From an uncultured Alphaproteobacteria bacterium (GTDB lineage Bacteria > Pseudomonadota > Alphaproteobacteria > HIMB59): 64,000 nt of DNA. The translations under genes and the position numbers were made by a program. The stretch lies in contig CACIPV010000004.1 in assembly GCA_902588615.1 (NCBI GenBank), positions 1 to 64,000 on the forward strand. Direction: 5' to 3'. This document shows, in pieces, positions 1 through 9,610 of the stretch; the stretch's first letter is position 1; the number at the start of each line of letters is the position of its first letter. The notes under the pieces were generated by a model that saw only the letters and a program-made list of their open reading frames with translations, was not told where the DNA came from and made no database searches.

Positions 1-381
1 GTATTGATGAATGAGATTTTTTTGAGTTTCATAAATTTTATTTTCAAAAAGATAATAATTTTTTAATTGTGTATTAGGAAATTGTTGTATTGCCATCTTC
101 AAAACCATGCCTAAATCTATGAAGCAATGTATTGACACATACTTGTAAAAATCAATGTTTTCTGTGCCAACAGCAAATTTATAATAATTACTTATTAAAA
201 GTACTTTTTTGAGATCAAATTTTAAATCTTTAATGTTTGTTTGAGATATAATAACTCCTGCTAATTTTCTTTTTCTTAAAGGAATTTCAACGATAGAGCC
301 TACCTCAATAGAATGCGAGTATTTATAAGTCAGGCTCTCATTTATTTGCCCTATCGGCATAACTTGGTAGTAATAATCCAT
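1..381 (-). CDS. priA: Primosomal protein N' (PriA), N-terminal part, cut by window edge
   Basis: PriA is the replication-restart helicase that recognises abandoned forks and reloads the replisome. Only the first 127 codons are present, reading leftwards from an ATG at 379-381; the helicase part lies outside. The visible part fits the 3'-DNA-binding domain: a start MDYYYQVMPI, then a short beta-rich stretch with VGSIVEIPLRKRKLAGVII, close to the 'G..V.VPLR.R...GVV' pattern of the family. It is divergent from xerC across only 34 bp, so the two must share a very short promoter region. priA beside xerC is a common alphaproteobacterial arrangement, which supports the call. Assignment rests on the N-terminus only. 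Confidence 0.8.
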   Translation of the reverse strand, partial: MDYYYQVMPIGQINESLTYKYSHSIEVGSIVEIPLRKRKLAGVIISQTNIKDLKFDLKKVLLISNYYKFAVGTENIDFYKYVSIHCFIDLGMVLKMAIQQFPNTQLKNYYLFENKIYETQKNLIHQY

Positions 382-415
382 TTTAAATTTTGATTCTAAT
401 TTATAATATAATGTA

Positions 416-1396
416 ATGAATTTTATTGAACTGTTAGAACAGTTAAAAATAGATAAATCCTCAATACAAGACTTTGATAAATGGGCTACTTATTTAAAAG
501 ACATAAAAGGCCACTCGGAAAACACATATAGATCTTACTGCTTTGATGTATGTGATTTTTTAATTTTCTTTAAATTCTATAATGGAAATTCCGTATCTTT
601 ATCAAATTTAAAAGATTTAAATTTGCAGGCATTTAGGGCTTGGTTGGCAGATCTCAGTGAGAATAGAAAATATAAAAATATTTATAAAAAACCATTGTCA
701 GCAAGATCAAGGAGAAGAGCGATTAGTTCTATTAAAAATTTTTTTAAGTATTCATCTCTAAATAATGATTTATATAAAGTCGCTTATAGCGAGGTTCAAT
801 TATTAAAAAATCCAAAAATTCCAAGATCCCTTCCTAAACCTATAGCAGAGGGAGATATTGAACTTTTAATTGAAGAGTTAAAAAAAATATCAAAAAAAAG
901 CTGGGTTCAAAAAAGAAATATAGCTTTGCTTTATCTTTTGTACGGATGTGGGCTAAGAATAAATGAGGCGCTATCTATTACTAAAAGCCATTTAATTGAT
1001 AAGAGTTCTCTTACAATCTTGGGCAAAGGTAATAAAGAAAGATTAGTGCCAGTTCTTGATATTGTAGCTAACTCATTAGAAAATTATCTAAAAGAAATAC
1101 CATATGATTTGCCAAGCGATGTTTCGATATTTGTGGGAGATAGAGGTAATCCGCTTAAAGCCTCAGCTTTCCAAAGAGATTTGAAGAATGCCAGAGTTAA
1201 TTTGGGGCTGCCAAAAACAGCAACACCTCACTCATTAAGACATAGTTTTGCAACTCACCTATTAAAAAATGGTGGGGATTTAAGAATAATTCAAGAATTA
1301 CTAGGACATAGTTCGTTATCTACAACTCAAATATACACTGAAGTAGATGACATAAGTTTAGAAAAAACTTATAAAGAAAAAAACCCTAGTAAGTAA
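416..1396 (+). CDS. xerC: Tyrosine recombinase XerC
   Basis: Site-specific recombinase that with XerD resolves chromosome dimers at dif. The 326-residue protein has an N-terminal SAM-like core-binding domain (about residues 15-125) and a C-terminal catalytic domain. All six catalytic positions can be read: Arg181 in GCGLRINEAL, Lys204 in LGKGNKERL, His272 and Arg275 in PHSLRHSFATH, His298 in LLGHSS and nucleophile Tyr307 in QIYTEVD. XerC rather than XerD is chosen from its place beside priA; sequence alone does not separate them firmly. It ends 2 bp before the convergent cysQ stop. No integrase-type neighbours suggest a mobile origin. Confidence 0.88.
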   Translation: MNFIELLEQLKIDKSSIQDFDKWATYLKDIKGHSENTYRSYCFDVCDFLIFFKFYNGNSVSLSNLKDLNLQAFRAWLADLSENRKYKNIYKKPLSARSRRRAISSIKNFFKYSSLNNDLYKVAYSEVQLLKNPKIPRSLPKPIAEGDIELLIEELKKISKKSWVQKRNIALLYLLYGCGLRINEALSITKSHLIDKSSLTILGKGNKERLVPVLDIVANSLENYLKEIPYDLPSDVSIFVGDRGNPLKASAFQRDLKNARVNLGLPKTATPHSLRHSFATHLLKNGGDLRIIQELLGHSSLSTTQIYTEVDDISLEKTYKEKNPSK

Positions 1397-1398
1397 AT

Positions 1399-2163
1399 TT
1401 AGATTTTACCTCTAACTATAAAATGAGAATTGATTATATCTTTCTTTGAATATTTTAACCTATTACCTTTTAGGTCTTTTACAGTACCACCTGCTCCCTC
1501 TACAACCGCTTGTGCTGCTGCAGTGTCCCATTCAGAAGTAGGTCCCAGCCTAGGATATAAGTCTGCCAAACCCTCTGCTATCATACAAAACTTTAAAGAA
1601 CTACCGGCTTGAAGAGTATCAAAATTATTAAACTGAGATAAATAAGTTTTAGTCTCATGATTGAGATGACTTCTGCTCGTAACAATCTTTAATTTATCGG
1701 ATGGTGATTGCACAGAAATAGGTTTGATATTGTCATTTAATAACTTGTATGAACCTTTGTTAAGACCCCCAAAAAATAATGTCTTATCTTTTGGAATGTA
1801 AACAAACCCTTGGGTGGGATAATTGTTGTAAATCAAAGCAATATTAATTGTAAATTCACCATTCTTATTGATGAATTCTTTAGTACCATCCAAAGGATCA
1901 ACTAACCAGTATTTTGGCTCATCGGTATACTTTTGCTCACCTTCCTCTGAAATTATGGGGTAAGCTGAAATAGATGATAATAAATTAGAAATGTGTTCAT
2001 GTGATGCTAAATCTGCTTCTGTTAATGGACTTTTATCGTCTTTTAATTGAATACTTTGATCATAATTATCATAAATATTAAGAATTTTTTGGGAACATAA
2101 CTCAAGATTTTCAGTGATTTCATTGAAAAACTCAAATTGTCGTATTATGTTATTATTTGTCAT
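1399..2163 (-). CDS. cysQ: 3'(2'),5'-bisphosphate nucleotidase CysQ
   Basis: Mg-dependent phosphatase that hydrolyses PAP (or PAPS) to AMP (or APS), clearing the by-product of sulfate activation and sulfotransfer. The inositol-monophosphatase fold signature is complete: EE near residues 73-74 in ISEEGE, DPLDGT (residues 89-94), and a C-terminal WDTAAAQAVVEGAGG carrying the last metal-binding aspartate. The length of 254 is usual for the family. It is divergent from cysD across 82 bp, so the genes that make and remove PAPS share an intergenic region and are probably coregulated. No signal peptide; cytosolic. Confidence 0.9.
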   Translation of the reverse strand: MTNNNIIRQFEFFNEITENLELCSQKILNIYDNYDQSIQLKDDKSPLTEADLASHEHISNLLSSISAYPIISEEGEQKYTDEPKYWLVDPLDGTKEFINKNGEFTINIALIYNNYPTQGFVYIPKDKTLFFGGLNKGSYKLLNDNIKPISVQSPSDKLKIVTSRSHLNHETKTYLSQFNNFDTLQAGSSLKFCMIAEGLADLYPRLGPTSEWDTAAAQAVVEGAGGTVKDLKGNRLKYSKKDIINSHFIVRGKI

Positions 2164-2245
2164 TTTTTTAAAATTTTAATTTTTTTTATATACATTTAGA
2201 TTAGTTTTTGTATTTTTCCAATAATACGACAAATGGTCAATTATA

Positions 2246-3718
2246 ATGAATCATACTTTATTTTTTAAAATTAACCCATCAATAAAATTTCCAGCTTGGG
2301 ATAGCGATAGTCATTATAAATTCCTTTTTAGTAAAAATTTATTTAAAACAAAAAGATCTTATGAAAGGTGGTTGGAAAAAATATCAATTTTTCCAGAGAA
2401 TTTAAATATAGAAAGCTTTTTAAACATACATGCAGGCCATATAAACAAATTAATTTATGAAGACTCCATAAAAAAATTTGAAAAACAAAGATCACTTATT
2501 TTGTTTATCCAATACGTTGAGATAAATAATAATAAATTTTTATTTGCAAATGATAGACGTAATGGAAGACTATGGGTCAAAGTTAAGTCAAATAAAGTAA
2601 AAGATATTTCTGAGAGTTTAAAATATTTCCCAAAATTAAGAAAAAAAAATATTATTATTTTTCCAGACGCTTATCTTCTTAAAATTTTTCTCGATCAAAA
2701 AATTAACGAAAATCAAATTAACAATAAATCAAAACTCTCAATTCATTTTCCTGAATATTTATTTTATATAAATAACCTCAAAATTAATGATACGAAACTA
2801 CTCAATAAATTTAATTTACCTCCAAACAGTTATCTGTCAGATCTAGAGGCTGAAAGTATTCATATTATCAGAGAAGTAGTTAGTGAAACAAAAAATCCTG
2901 TCATGCTTTACTCAATAGGAAAAGATAGTTCAGTGATGTTAAGGCTTGCTCAAAAAGCTTTTTATCCTAGTCTTCCTCCATTTCCTCTACTACATGTTGA
3001 TACTCGATGGAAGTTCCGAGAAATGTATTTATTTAGAAATTGGGTAGAAAAAAATAGTGGTATGAAGCTAATAACACATATTAATCCTGATGGTATTAAA
3101 TCAAATATTAATCCCTTTGATCATGGCTCTGCTCTCCACACTGATATAATGAAAACTCAGAGTCTAAAACAAGCCTTGGACAAGTATAAATACGATGCTG
3201 CTTTTGGTGGAGCAAGAAGAGATGAGGAGAAATCAAGAGCCAAAGAAAGGGTTATTTCATTCCGAAACCCCTCTCATCAATGGGACCCCAAAAATCAGCG
3301 TCCAGAGCTTTGGTCTTTATATAACTCTAAAGTCAATAAGGGTGAAAGCACAAGGGTTTTTCCCTTATCTAATTGGACAGAATTAGATATTTGGCAATAT
3401 ATCTACCAAGAACAAATACCAATAGTTCCCTTATATTTTGCAAAAGTTAGACCTGTAGTCGTGAGAGATGGAATGATTATTATGGTCGATGATGATAGAT
3501 TTAATATTCAATCTAAAGAGAAAATTGAATTAAAAAGTATTAGGTTCAGAACACTTGGTTGTTATCCCTTAACTGGTGCTATTGAATCAAATGCAAATTC
3601 ACTTGAAGGCATTGTTCTTGAACTTCTTCAATCCAAAACATCCGAAAGACAAGGAAGAGCTATCGATACAGACTCAAGTAGCTCAATGGAAATCAAAAAA
3701 ATTGATGGTTATTTTTAA
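2246..3718 (+). CDS. cysD: Sulfate adenylyltransferase subunit 2 (CysD) with ~190-residue N-terminal extension
   Basis: Catalytic subunit of ATP sulfurylase, which makes APS from sulfate and ATP together with the GTPase CysN. Residues about 197-490 are an ordinary Cys[13 protein letters not shown], the PP-loop SIGKDSSV near 223-230, [27 protein letters not shown] and the RxLGCYP motif near the C-terminus. This part alone is about the size of a normal CysD (~300 residues). The first ~190 residues, rich in Lys, Asn, Ile and Phe, match no domain I recognise and have no signal peptide. The start ATG at 2246 is the only plausible one upstream of the extension. The TAA stop is immediately followed by the ATG of cysNC, implying coupled translation. 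Confidence 0.88.
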   Translation: MNHTLFFKINPSIKFPAWDSDSHYKFLFSKNLFKTKRSYERWLEKISIFPENLNIESFLNIHAGHINKLIYEDSIKKFEKQRSLILFIQYVEINNNKFLFANDRRNGRLWVKVKSNKVKDISESLKYFPKLRKKNIIIFPDAYLLKIFLDQKINENQINNKSKLSIHFPEYLFYINNLKINDTKLLNKFNLPPNSYLSDLEAESIHIIREVVSETKNPVMLYSIGKDSSVMLRLAQKAFYPSLPPFPLLHVDTRWKFREMYLFRNWVEKNSGMKLITHINPDGIKSNINPFDHGSALHTDIMKTQSLKQALDKYKYDAAFGGARRDEEKSRAKERVISFRNPSHQWDPKNQRPELWSLYNSKVNKGESTRVFPLSNWTELDIWQYIYQEQIPIVPLYFAKVRPVVVRDGMIIMVDDDRFNIQSKEKIELKSIRFRTLGCYPLTGAIESNANSLEGIVLELLQSKTSERQGRAIDTDSSSSMEIKKIDGYF

Positions 3719-5584
3719 ATGTATAAAGCCAATACAATTAGCAGATACTTAAAAAGTCAAGCTTCCCTTAATCTATTAAGGTTTATCACTTGTGGATCTG
3801 TTGATGATGGTAAAAGTACATTAATTGGGAGGATGCTTTATGAATCTCAAATGATATTTGATGATCAAGTTGCTTCCTTAAAAAACGACTCAAAAAAATA
3901 TGGAACACAAGGTGAGAATATAGATTTTGCATTACTGGTCGATGGTTTATCAGCTGAGAGAGAACAAGGTATTACTATAGATGTTGCATATCGATTTTTT
4001 TCAAGTAGCAAAAGAAAGTTTATTGTAGCAGATACACCGGGTCACGAGCAATATACCAGAAATATGGCGACTGGAGCCTCAACAGCTGAGTTAGCTATCT
4101 TACTTGTTGATGCCCGTAATGGCATACTTACACAAACTAAGAGACATTCTTTTATTGTATCTCTTCTCGGAATTAAAAATATTGTCTTGGCAATTAATAA
4201 AATGGATTTAATTAACTATGATAAAAATATTTACGAAAAAATAAGCTCTGAATACAAATTATTCTCAAAAAAATTAAATTTTGAAAATATTCAAAGTATT
4301 CCTATATCAGCACTTAAGGGAGATAATATCCACAAAAAATCTAAATACATGAAATGGTACAATGATAAAACCCTATTTGACTATTTAGAAACTACTAAAA
4401 CTAAAATACAAAGCTCAGACAGTTTTGTACTTCCTGTTCAAAGCGTCAATAGACCTAACTTAAATTTTAGAGGATATTCAGGAACCATCGCTGAGGGAAA
4501 AATTAGAAAGGGTGATGAGTTAATTTCTCTTCCGTCAAATCAAAAAGTAAAAGTAAACGATATTTTTGTAGGCAAAAGATCTCTTAAAACAGCAAATTTA
4601 AAGCAAAGTATTACAATTACCATTGACAAAGAGATAGATACTTCAAGGGGCGATATACTCTGCTCGAAAAACTCCACAGTTGATATAGCTGATCAATTTA
4701 ACATGAATGTTATTTGGATGTCAGAGGATAAGGGTTTTACTGGAAGAACTTATTTAGCGAAAATTCATAATATCTCAACCAGTATTAAAATTATGAACAT
4801 TAAAAAAATATATGATGTAAATACGCTAGAGTTCACTGCTGGAAATGAACTACAACTTAATGATGTTGCAGAAATTTCTATCTCATTTAATAAAACTGTT
4901 CCCTTTTCGACTTTTAAAGAAAATAAAATTTTGGGATCTTTAATAATTATTGATCCAATTAATAATCAAACTATTGGAATGGGAATGATAAACTTTTCTC
5001 TTCGTAGATCACAAAATATTCAACTTCAAAACTTAACCATCAATAAGAATTTAAGAGAAAAGATTAATGGTCATAAAGGTCAAGTGCTGTGGATGACTGG
5101 CCTCTCAGGATCAGGAAAATCCACTATAGCTAATGAAGTAGAAAAAATATTATATTCTCAAGGTAAAAAAACATACATTCTTGATGGAGACAATATCCGA
5201 CACGGATTAAATAAAGATTTAGGTTTTACAGACAAAGATAGAGTTGAAAATATAAGACGAGTTGCAGAGGTGGCAAAACTTATGTGTGACGCTGGACTAA
5301 TTGTGATCACTGCTTTTATATCACCATTTAGATTAGAAAGAGAAATGGCACGATCACTTTTTGAAAAAAATGATTTTAAAGAAATTTATATTTCTACTCC
5401 TTTAAAAGTAGCTGAAAAAAGAGATCCAAAGGGTTTATATAAAAAAGCAAGACAGGGCAAAATACCAAACTTCACAGGGATAGACAGTATCTATGAAAAA
5501 CCTACAAACCCTGACTTAGAAATTGATACCTCTAAAGTTTCTTTAAGTAAGGCTGTAAAAAAAATATTGAATATTATTACTTAA
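3719..5584 (+). CDS. cysNC: Bifunctional sulfate adenylyltransferase subunit 1 / APS kinase (CysN-CysC fusion)
   Basis: CysN hydrolyses GTP to drive APS synthesis; CysC phosphorylates APS to PAPS. In the 621-residue fusion the N-terminal EF-Tu-like GTPase shows [13 protein letters not shown] (P-loop), [17 protein letters not shown] (G3) and NKMDL (G4), followed by two beta-barrel domains to about residue 430. The C-terminal ~170 residues are APS kinase: [13 protein letters not shown] (P-loop), [27 protein letters not shown] and [12 protein letters not shown]. NodQ-type fusions are well known in proteobacteria. It directly abuts cysD and its last 8 bp overlap the convergent DUF2141 gene. No cysH, cysI or cysJ is in the window, so reduction versus sulfation use of PAPS cannot be decided here. 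Confidence 0.93.
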   Translation: MYKANTISRYLKSQASLNLLRFITCGSVDDGKSTLIGRMLYESQMIFDDQVASLKNDSKKYGTQGENIDFALLVDGLSAEREQGITIDVAYRFFSSSKRKFIVADTPGHEQYTRNMATGASTAELAILLVDARNGILTQTKRHSFIVSLLGIKNIVLAINKMDLINYDKNIYEKISSEYKLFSKKLNFENIQSIPISALKGDNIHKKSKYMKWYNDKTLFDYLETTKTKIQSSDSFVLPVQSVNRPNLNFRGYSGTIAEGKIRKGDELISLPSNQKVKVNDIFVGKRSLKTANLKQSITITIDKEIDTSRGDILCSKNSTVDIADQFNMNVIWMSEDKGFTGRTYLAKIHNISTSIKIMNIKKIYDVNTLEFTAGNELQLNDVAEISISFNKTVPFSTFKENKILGSLIIIDPINNQTIGMGMINFSLRRSQNIQLQNLTINKNLREKINGHKGQVLWMTGLSGSGKSTIANEVEKILYSQGKKTYILDGDNIRHGLNKDLGFTDKDRVENIRRVAEVAKLMCDAGLIVITAFISPFRLEREMARSLFEKNDFKEIYISTPLKVAEKRDPKGLYKKARQGKIPNFTGIDSIYEKPTNPDLEIDTSKVSLSKAVKKILNIIT

Positions 5585-6017
5585 GTCGAATTTCCAATTC
5601 TTGAAATTTAGTCATATCAAAAACTATGTTTTCAAAAACAACATCTTCAAAATTTAAATTAGGGTTTAATGAAAACCCGAATGGTTCTAGAGGTTGACCT
5701 TTAAAATCTCTTGAAAATTCTCCATTTCCATCAGTATCTTGAAAGGCAAATAGGCCTATATTAATATGTGGGAAAGCTTTTAAATTAACATTATTAAATT
5801 TGTTTATATCCTGCTCTACAACAATAAAAAGAGGTGCGGAATTTTCCTCGAAATAATATTTCCTGTCATACCCAAGAATGTGAATTGGGCTTGAAGCATC
5901 AACAAAACCTGTTATTTTTGCTGTGAGATGATCTGAATATGAAGTTTTTATTGCAAAAAAAGCCTGAAAAATTAGGAAATAAATGATCAATTTAATACTA
6001 GCCAGATAGGTGTGCAT
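5577..6017 (-). CDS. DUF2141-type exported protein
   Basis: Exported protein of unknown function. The 146 residues begin with a hydrophobic signal-like stretch (about residues 8-25). The C-terminal half carries the DUF2141 pattern: a beta strand, then [26 protein letters not shown], in which a D-x-D-x-N-G loop is followed by 'G.P.EPFGFS'. Family members are small, secreted and beta-sandwich-like; no activity is established. It converges on cysNC with an 8-bp overlap. The 204-bp upstream gap, shared with a divergent DUF1330 gene, would hold its promoter. Confidence 0.65.
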   Translation of the reverse strand: MHTYLASIKLIIYFLIFQAFFAIKTSYSDHLTAKITGFVDASSPIHILGYDRKYYFEENSAPLFIVVEQDINKFNNVNLKAFPHINIGLFAFQDTDGNGEFSRDFKGQPLEPFGFSLNPNLNFEDVVFENIVFDMTKFQELEIRLK

Positions 6018-6186
6018 AACTTTTGAAAGATTAATGTATTTTCAAAAAAGTTGTACAAACAATTTGATTGGATTTAAAACAAAAGAACAAATTACAAAAA
6101 AAACTCGAAAAACATGGTTTTTTTTTGAATTAATTTAAAATGTGTTATCATCATTCAACCAATAAACTACATGCATAATGAATAAC

Positions 6187-6195
6187 TGTGGATAA
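6187..6195 (-). promoter_or_regulatory. Single consensus DnaA box in the 6018-6221 intergenic gap
   Basis: The plus strand reads TGTGGATAA here, the exact complement of the consensus DnaA box TTATCCACA. It lies in a 204-bp, very A+T-rich gap between divergent DUF2141 and DUF1330 genes. I found no second full-consensus box nearby, and the neighbours (dnaA, hemE, parAB) typical of an alphaproteobacterial origin are absent. It may be a DnaA-titration or regulatory site, or chance. Confidence 0.35.
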
Positions 6196-6227
6196 CTCTG
6201 TTTAAAAGTATTAATTTATCCTTGGTT

Positions 6228-6518
6228 ATGAAAAAAGGATACATAATTGTGAGAGTTTCAATTCACAAAAAAGAATTATTTCAAAAATATCCTCCTTTAT
6301 CAACTGAAGTGATGAAAAAATATGGGGGTAAATACATAATTAGAGGTGGAAAAACTGATGTTTTAGAGGGGGAGTGGCCTGTAGACAGAACTACTGTTGT
6401 AGAATTTGAAAGCTTTGAAAGTGCTAAAAAATGTTATGAGTCTGTTGAATACTCAAAGGCTATGAAAATTAGGCAAAATAGTACAAAAAGTGACCTCATA
6501 TTAATAGAGGGATATTAA
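6228..6518 (+). CDS. DUF1330 family protein
   Basis: Small cytosolic protein of 96 residues with the ferredoxin-like alpha/beta barrel of the DUF1330 family: start MKKGYIIVRV, GKYIIRGGKTDVLEGEW, VVEFESFESAKKCYES and a final strand DLILIEGY. Members form dimers; no substrate is established. The ATG at 6228 gives the usual family start; a TTG two codons upstream (6222) is possible but unnecessary. It converges on the DUF1192 gene with a 4-bp overlap. Confidence 0.75.
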   Translation: MKKGYIIVRVSIHKKELFQKYPPLSTEVMKKYGGKYIIRGGKTDVLEGEWPVDRTTVVEFESFESAKKCYESVEYSKAMKIRQNSTKSDLILIEGY

Positions 6519-6691
6519 TTCTTTTTAAAAAATTGATCGGCTAATTTAAGTTTGTCTTTTTTCTTTTTCAGTAAAATTTCTAAGTTTTTGATTTCTAATT
6601 TATGATTGCCAATCATCTCCTCAATTTCTTCAACACTCAAATCATCTAAATCAATTGGTTTTATTTTTTTTGGCTCTTCTTCGTCAAACAT
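6515..6691 (-). CDS. DUF1192 small acidic coiled-coil protein
   Basis: A 58-residue protein starting MFDEEEPKK, followed by a DLDDLSVEEIEEMI helix and a charged coiled coil ending in ADQFFKKN. This matches DUF1192, a short alphaproteobacterial family of unknown function. An in-frame ATG 16 codons upstream exists, but the family begins at MFD, and AAGGAAGGAT lies just upstream of this internal ATG, so 6691 is preferred. It overlaps the 3' end of the PhyH gene by 8 bp, suggesting one transcript. Confidence 0.75.
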   Translation of the reverse strand: MFDEEEPKKIKPIDLDDLSVEEIEEMIGNHKLEIKNLEILLKKKKDKLKLADQFFKKN

Positions 6692-7526
6692 TTGTTCTAT
6701 ATCCTTCCTTTGTCCAAATAATTGGAAAAAAACTTTCATCTAATTCATCTGTTTCTAATTTTTTGTATTTTTTATAAATTCTCGCAGTACCCCCTATGTT
6801 TGTGGGATGAAATTTTGAGTCAGAGGGAACGCAATGAGCAACTATTGCTCTTCTATTACTATTTGTATTATTGATACCTGAGCCGTGCCAAGTGTAACCA
6901 TGATGAAATGCTACTCCACCTGCTGGAACTTCAACATATTGAATTTGAATTTCTTTATTTAATTTTGAAGCATATTCATTTAACTCTTTTTTATAATCTC
7001 TAGGAGAATGAAACTGTCCTTTAGGAGGACTTAATCCCCAAAGGTGAGATCCTTTTACATATTCTAGTGTCCCTTTTTCTTTATCGACATTATCGATGGG
7101 CATCCAACATGTCATCATAGTTTGCGGTACAATCCAATCATCGTATGCAGCATCTTGGTGGTAAGCTAGAGTTTTACCTCCAGGTGGTTTCCATAAAACA
7201 TTGTCTTGTAAAAGTCTTGATCCACTCCAGCCCATTAGTTCAGCACAAGCTTTTCCTAAAAATTCATTGCAAACTATTTCCTTTATAGAATTATCTGATT
7301 TCCAAGCGTTACAAATTTGTCTAGTAACATCTTTCGGTCCACTTTCAAACTTCCAATTCCACTCGTCAGGTTCAATGCCTGTTTCAAAGTTTCCATTAAA
7401 TAAACTGTGAAACCTCTCATACAATCGCTCAAAACGGTTCGTATCAAGAAAACTATCAATAATCAAAAAACCATTTTTTTGAAAATCTTTTTTTTGATCC
7501 TGATTTAAAGAAATTTCTATCATCAT
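6684..7526 (-). CDS. Phytanoyl-CoA dioxygenase (PhyH) family protein
   Basis: Non-haem Fe(II)/2-oxoglutarate-dependent oxygenase. The 280-residue protein shows the double-stranded beta-helix iron ligands: HxD in YHQDAAYDDW and the distal His in HHGYTWHGSG, followed by Arg in NRRAIVAHC that would bind 2-oxoglutarate. LQDNVLWKPPGG precedes the HxD as in PhyH proteins. The family hydroxylates many small molecules, so the substrate cannot be named. Translation could begin at the first or the second Met codon. Downstream DUF1192 overlaps it; upstream is an 86-bp gap to a divergent lipoprotein gene. Confidence 0.82.
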   Translation of the reverse strand: MMIEISLNQDQKKDFQKNGFLIIDSFLDTNRFERLYERFHSLFNGNFETGIEPDEWNWKFESGPKDVTRQICNAWKSDNSIKEIVCNEFLGKACAELMGWSGSRLLQDNVLWKPPGGKTLAYHQDAAYDDWIVPQTMMTCWMPIDNVDKEKGTLEYVKGSHLWGLSPPKGQFHSPRDYKKELNEYASKLNKEIQIQYVEVPAGGVAFHHGYTWHGSGINNTNSNRRAIVAHCVPSDSKFHPTNIGGTARIYKKYKKLETDELDESFFPIIWTKEGYRTNV

Positions 7527-7612
7527 AAAAATTTTATTATTATTTATGAAATATATTTTAGATTATCATTTAAATAAATTGACATTTTTGTTAGATTTCT
7601 GATAATTCAACA

Positions 7613-7774
7613 ATGTCAAAAAAACTAATATTAATAATACTTTCTTCATTTTTTTTAATCACTAGTTGTGCAACTGTGAGCGAAAAAGCTAATGACGCTT
7701 ACGATACTGTAGCGGGTGCCGTATCAAAAGGTTACAACAAAGTTAAAGATACAGTAACCGGCAGCGACGATTAA
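7613..7774 (+). CDS. Small lipoprotein, entericidin-like in size and layout
   Basis: A 53-residue ORF: MSKKLILIILSSFFLITSCATV is a lipoprotein signal peptide with the lipobox LITSC (Cys19), followed by a short mature part rich in Ala, Asp, Lys and Val (SEKANDAYDTVAGAVSKGYN, then a VKDTVTGSDD end). Size and layout resemble the entericidin group of tiny lipoproteins, but I see no decisive signature. It stands alone, divergent from the PhyH gene and 53 bp upstream of the glutamine amidotransferase gene. A G+C-rich imperfect inverted repeat (AGGG-CGCA-CCCT, 7789-7800) follows the stop and may be a weak terminator. Confidence 0.6.
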   Translation: MSKKLILIILSSFFLITSCATVSEKANDAYDTVAGAVSKGYNKVKDTVTGSDD

Positions 7775-7827
7775 GTTTAGCGCTTTACAGGGCGCACCCT
7801 TTACTGAGTTCAAATTAATTTAATTTA

Positions 7828-8553
7828 ATGAAATTTATATCTCTCCAACATATTTCAATTGAGGATCCGGGAACGTTTAAAGATTTTCTTTTAGAAGATG
7901 GTCATAGTATTACAACTATACAATTGGATGAGGGCGATAGTATACCAAATAATTTAGATGAATTTGACGCTATGCTTTGTATGGGTGGACCCATGGATAC
8001 ATTTATGGAGGATCAATATCCATGGTTAGTAACTGAAAAAAAAGCCATAGGTGAATATGTTTTAAATCTCAAGAAACCTTTTTTAGGGTTTTGCTTAGGA
8101 TGTCAGCTTTTAGGTGAGATATTGGGAGGAAAGGTAGTAGAGTCAACACCGCCTGAAATTGGTGTGTTGGATATTAACATTGAAGCAGGTGCAAAAGCAG
8201 ATCATATTTTTGGTTTTCTTCCAAATAAAATAAAAGCATTGCAATGGCATTCTTATGAAGTAGTAGGTTTGGAGACTAACTCCAAAGTTAAAGTTATAGG
8301 TACCTCACCTTCAACAAAATATCAAATATTTGGTTATGATAAATACGCCTATGGAATTCAATTTCATTTAGAAATTCGAAAAACTACTGTTGATGATTGG
8401 GCTCAAGTTCCTGAATATAAAAATGCTCTCGAAAAATCTCTCGGAGCCGATGCCTTACCTCAAATGAAAGATATGGTAGCTAAAGAAATTGATACTATGG
8501 TGATGCAGTGCAACCAAATGTATAAAAACTTCGTTAAAATAATTAATAATTAG
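7828..8553 (+). CDS. Class I glutamine amidotransferase domain protein
   Basis: Stand-alone glutamine amidotransferase-type hydrolase of the GuaA-GATase-like group, 241 residues. The triad is visible: nucleophile Cys in FLGFCLGCQLLGE, and His with Glu in YGIQFHLEI. The MCMGGPMD oxyanion strand lies upstream. Such proteins release ammonia from glutamine or hydrolyse gamma-glutamyl compounds; without a synthetase domain the partner is unknown. The MBL-fold gene follows 19 bp downstream on the same strand, so they may be cotranscribed. Confidence 0.8.
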   Translation: MKFISLQHISIEDPGTFKDFLLEDGHSITTIQLDEGDSIPNNLDEFDAMLCMGGPMDTFMEDQYPWLVTEKKAIGEYVLNLKKPFLGFCLGCQLLGEILGGKVVESTPPEIGVLDINIEAGAKADHIFGFLPNKIKALQWHSYEVVGLETNSKVKVIGTSPSTKYQIFGYDKYAYGIQFHLEIRKTTVDDWAQVPEYKNALEKSLGADALPQMKDMVAKEIDTMVMQCNQMYKNFVKIINN

Positions 8554-8572
8554 TTTTTATTACTTAATTTAG

Positions 8573-9610
8573 ATGCACAGAAGAGATTTTATAAAAAAGT
8601 TTATACTTTTCTCTTTCTCCTTTGTAATTCTAAAAACAAAAATTATGGCAAACACTCTCTTTAAACCTTTCAATCTAGTAGATGGGATCTTTGTCAATAA
8701 CTACGTTTCACATAGAAGTAGTTTCAAAGATTTTTGGAAATGGAGGAGGGAGTCGAGTAAGCCAGAACCTATTACATTTCCTGTGGATGAAAATGACCCT
8801 GAATATTTAAAATCTAATAAATCTGAAAAAACAATTACATGGATTGGACATTCAACTTTCTTGCTACAGATTGACGGTATAAATATATTAACTGACCCCC
8901 ATTTCACAAAAAGAGCATCACCTCTGAGTTTTATGGGACCTTCAAGAACGACACCTCCTGGATTAAAAATAGAGGAACTACCATTTATTGACTTTGTTTT
9001 AATTTCTCATAATCACTATGATCATCTTGACTCAAAGACTATTCAACTCTTATTAAAAAAACAAAATGTAAATCAACCAACATTTTTTGTACCACTTAAA
9101 TTAAAAGAAATTATATCAAAATTAGGTGCAAGAAATGTTATGGAACATGAATGGTGGCAAATGACTCAGTTCAAAAACTTAGAAATTCATTCTGTCCCAG
9201 TACAACATTGGAGTAAGAGAACATTTAACGATACCAATAAAACACTTTGGTGTGGTTGGGTTGTTAAAGCAAATAACTTTAAGTTTTTTTTTGTTGGCGA
9301 TACTGGATATTCAAAAGATTTTAAAGATATTCAAAAAAAGTTTGGATCGTTTGACTTGTCAACAATACCCATCGGAGCGTATGCCCCAAGGTGGTTTATG
9401 AAAGACTCGCATTGTAATGTTGAAGAAGCAATTCAAATTCACAAAGATGTTAAATCTAAAAAATCTATAGCTATGCATTGGGGAACATTTCAATTAACAG
9501 ATGAACCTATGGATGAGCCTATAAAATTACTCCAAGAACTAACTAAGCAATTAAAGATAAGCAAAGATGAATTTTCTTATATGACTCACGGTCAAACAAG
9601 AAAAATTTAA
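8573..9610 (+). CDS. Tat-exported metallo-beta-lactamase-fold hydrolase (NAPE-PLD/UlaG-like)
   Basis: The 345-residue protein starts MHRRDFIKKF, a twin-arginine motif followed by a hydrophobic segment, suggesting folded export to the periplasm. The core is the Lactamase_B_2 type: TWIGHSTFLL, ILTDPHF, the metal motif SHNHYDHLD (HxHxDH), FVGDTGYS and a late AMHWGTF His. This layout resembles NAPE-hydrolysing phospholipase D-like proteins, which cleave phosphodiester or ester bonds in lipid-like substrates. The actual substrate is unknown. Its last 4 bp overlap the convergent tiny membrane protein gene. Confidence 0.78.
   Translation: MHRRDFIKKFILFSFSFVILKTKIMANTLFKPFNLVDGIFVNNYVSHRSSFKDFWKWRRESSKPEPITFPVDENDPEYLKSNKSEKTITWIGHSTFLLQIDGINILTDPHFTKRASPLSFMGPSRTTPPGLKIEELPFIDFVLISHNHYDHLDSKTIQLLLKKQNVNQPTFFVPLKLKEIISKLGARNVMEHEWWQMTQFKNLEIHSVPVQHWSKRTFNDTNKTLWCGWVVKANNFKFFFVGDTGYSKDFKDIQKKFGSFDLSTIPIGAYAPRWFMKDSHCNVEEAIQIHKDVKSKKSIAMHWGTFQLTDEPMDEPIKLLQELTKQLKISKDEFSYMTHGQTRKI

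Noticed and set aside
416-1396. Phage or integron integrase instead of XerC
   Set aside because: The gene is next to priA, has chromosomal-type length and motifs, and no mobile-element genes or attachment repeats are nearby.
1430-1612. Open frame of 60 codons opposite cysQ
   Set aside because: It lies wholly inside the well-supported cysQ gene on the other strand, has no family motif and no sensible ribosome-binding site.
6018-6221. Chromosome replication origin
   Set aside because: Only one exact DnaA box was seen and none of the usual origin-linked genes are adjacent.
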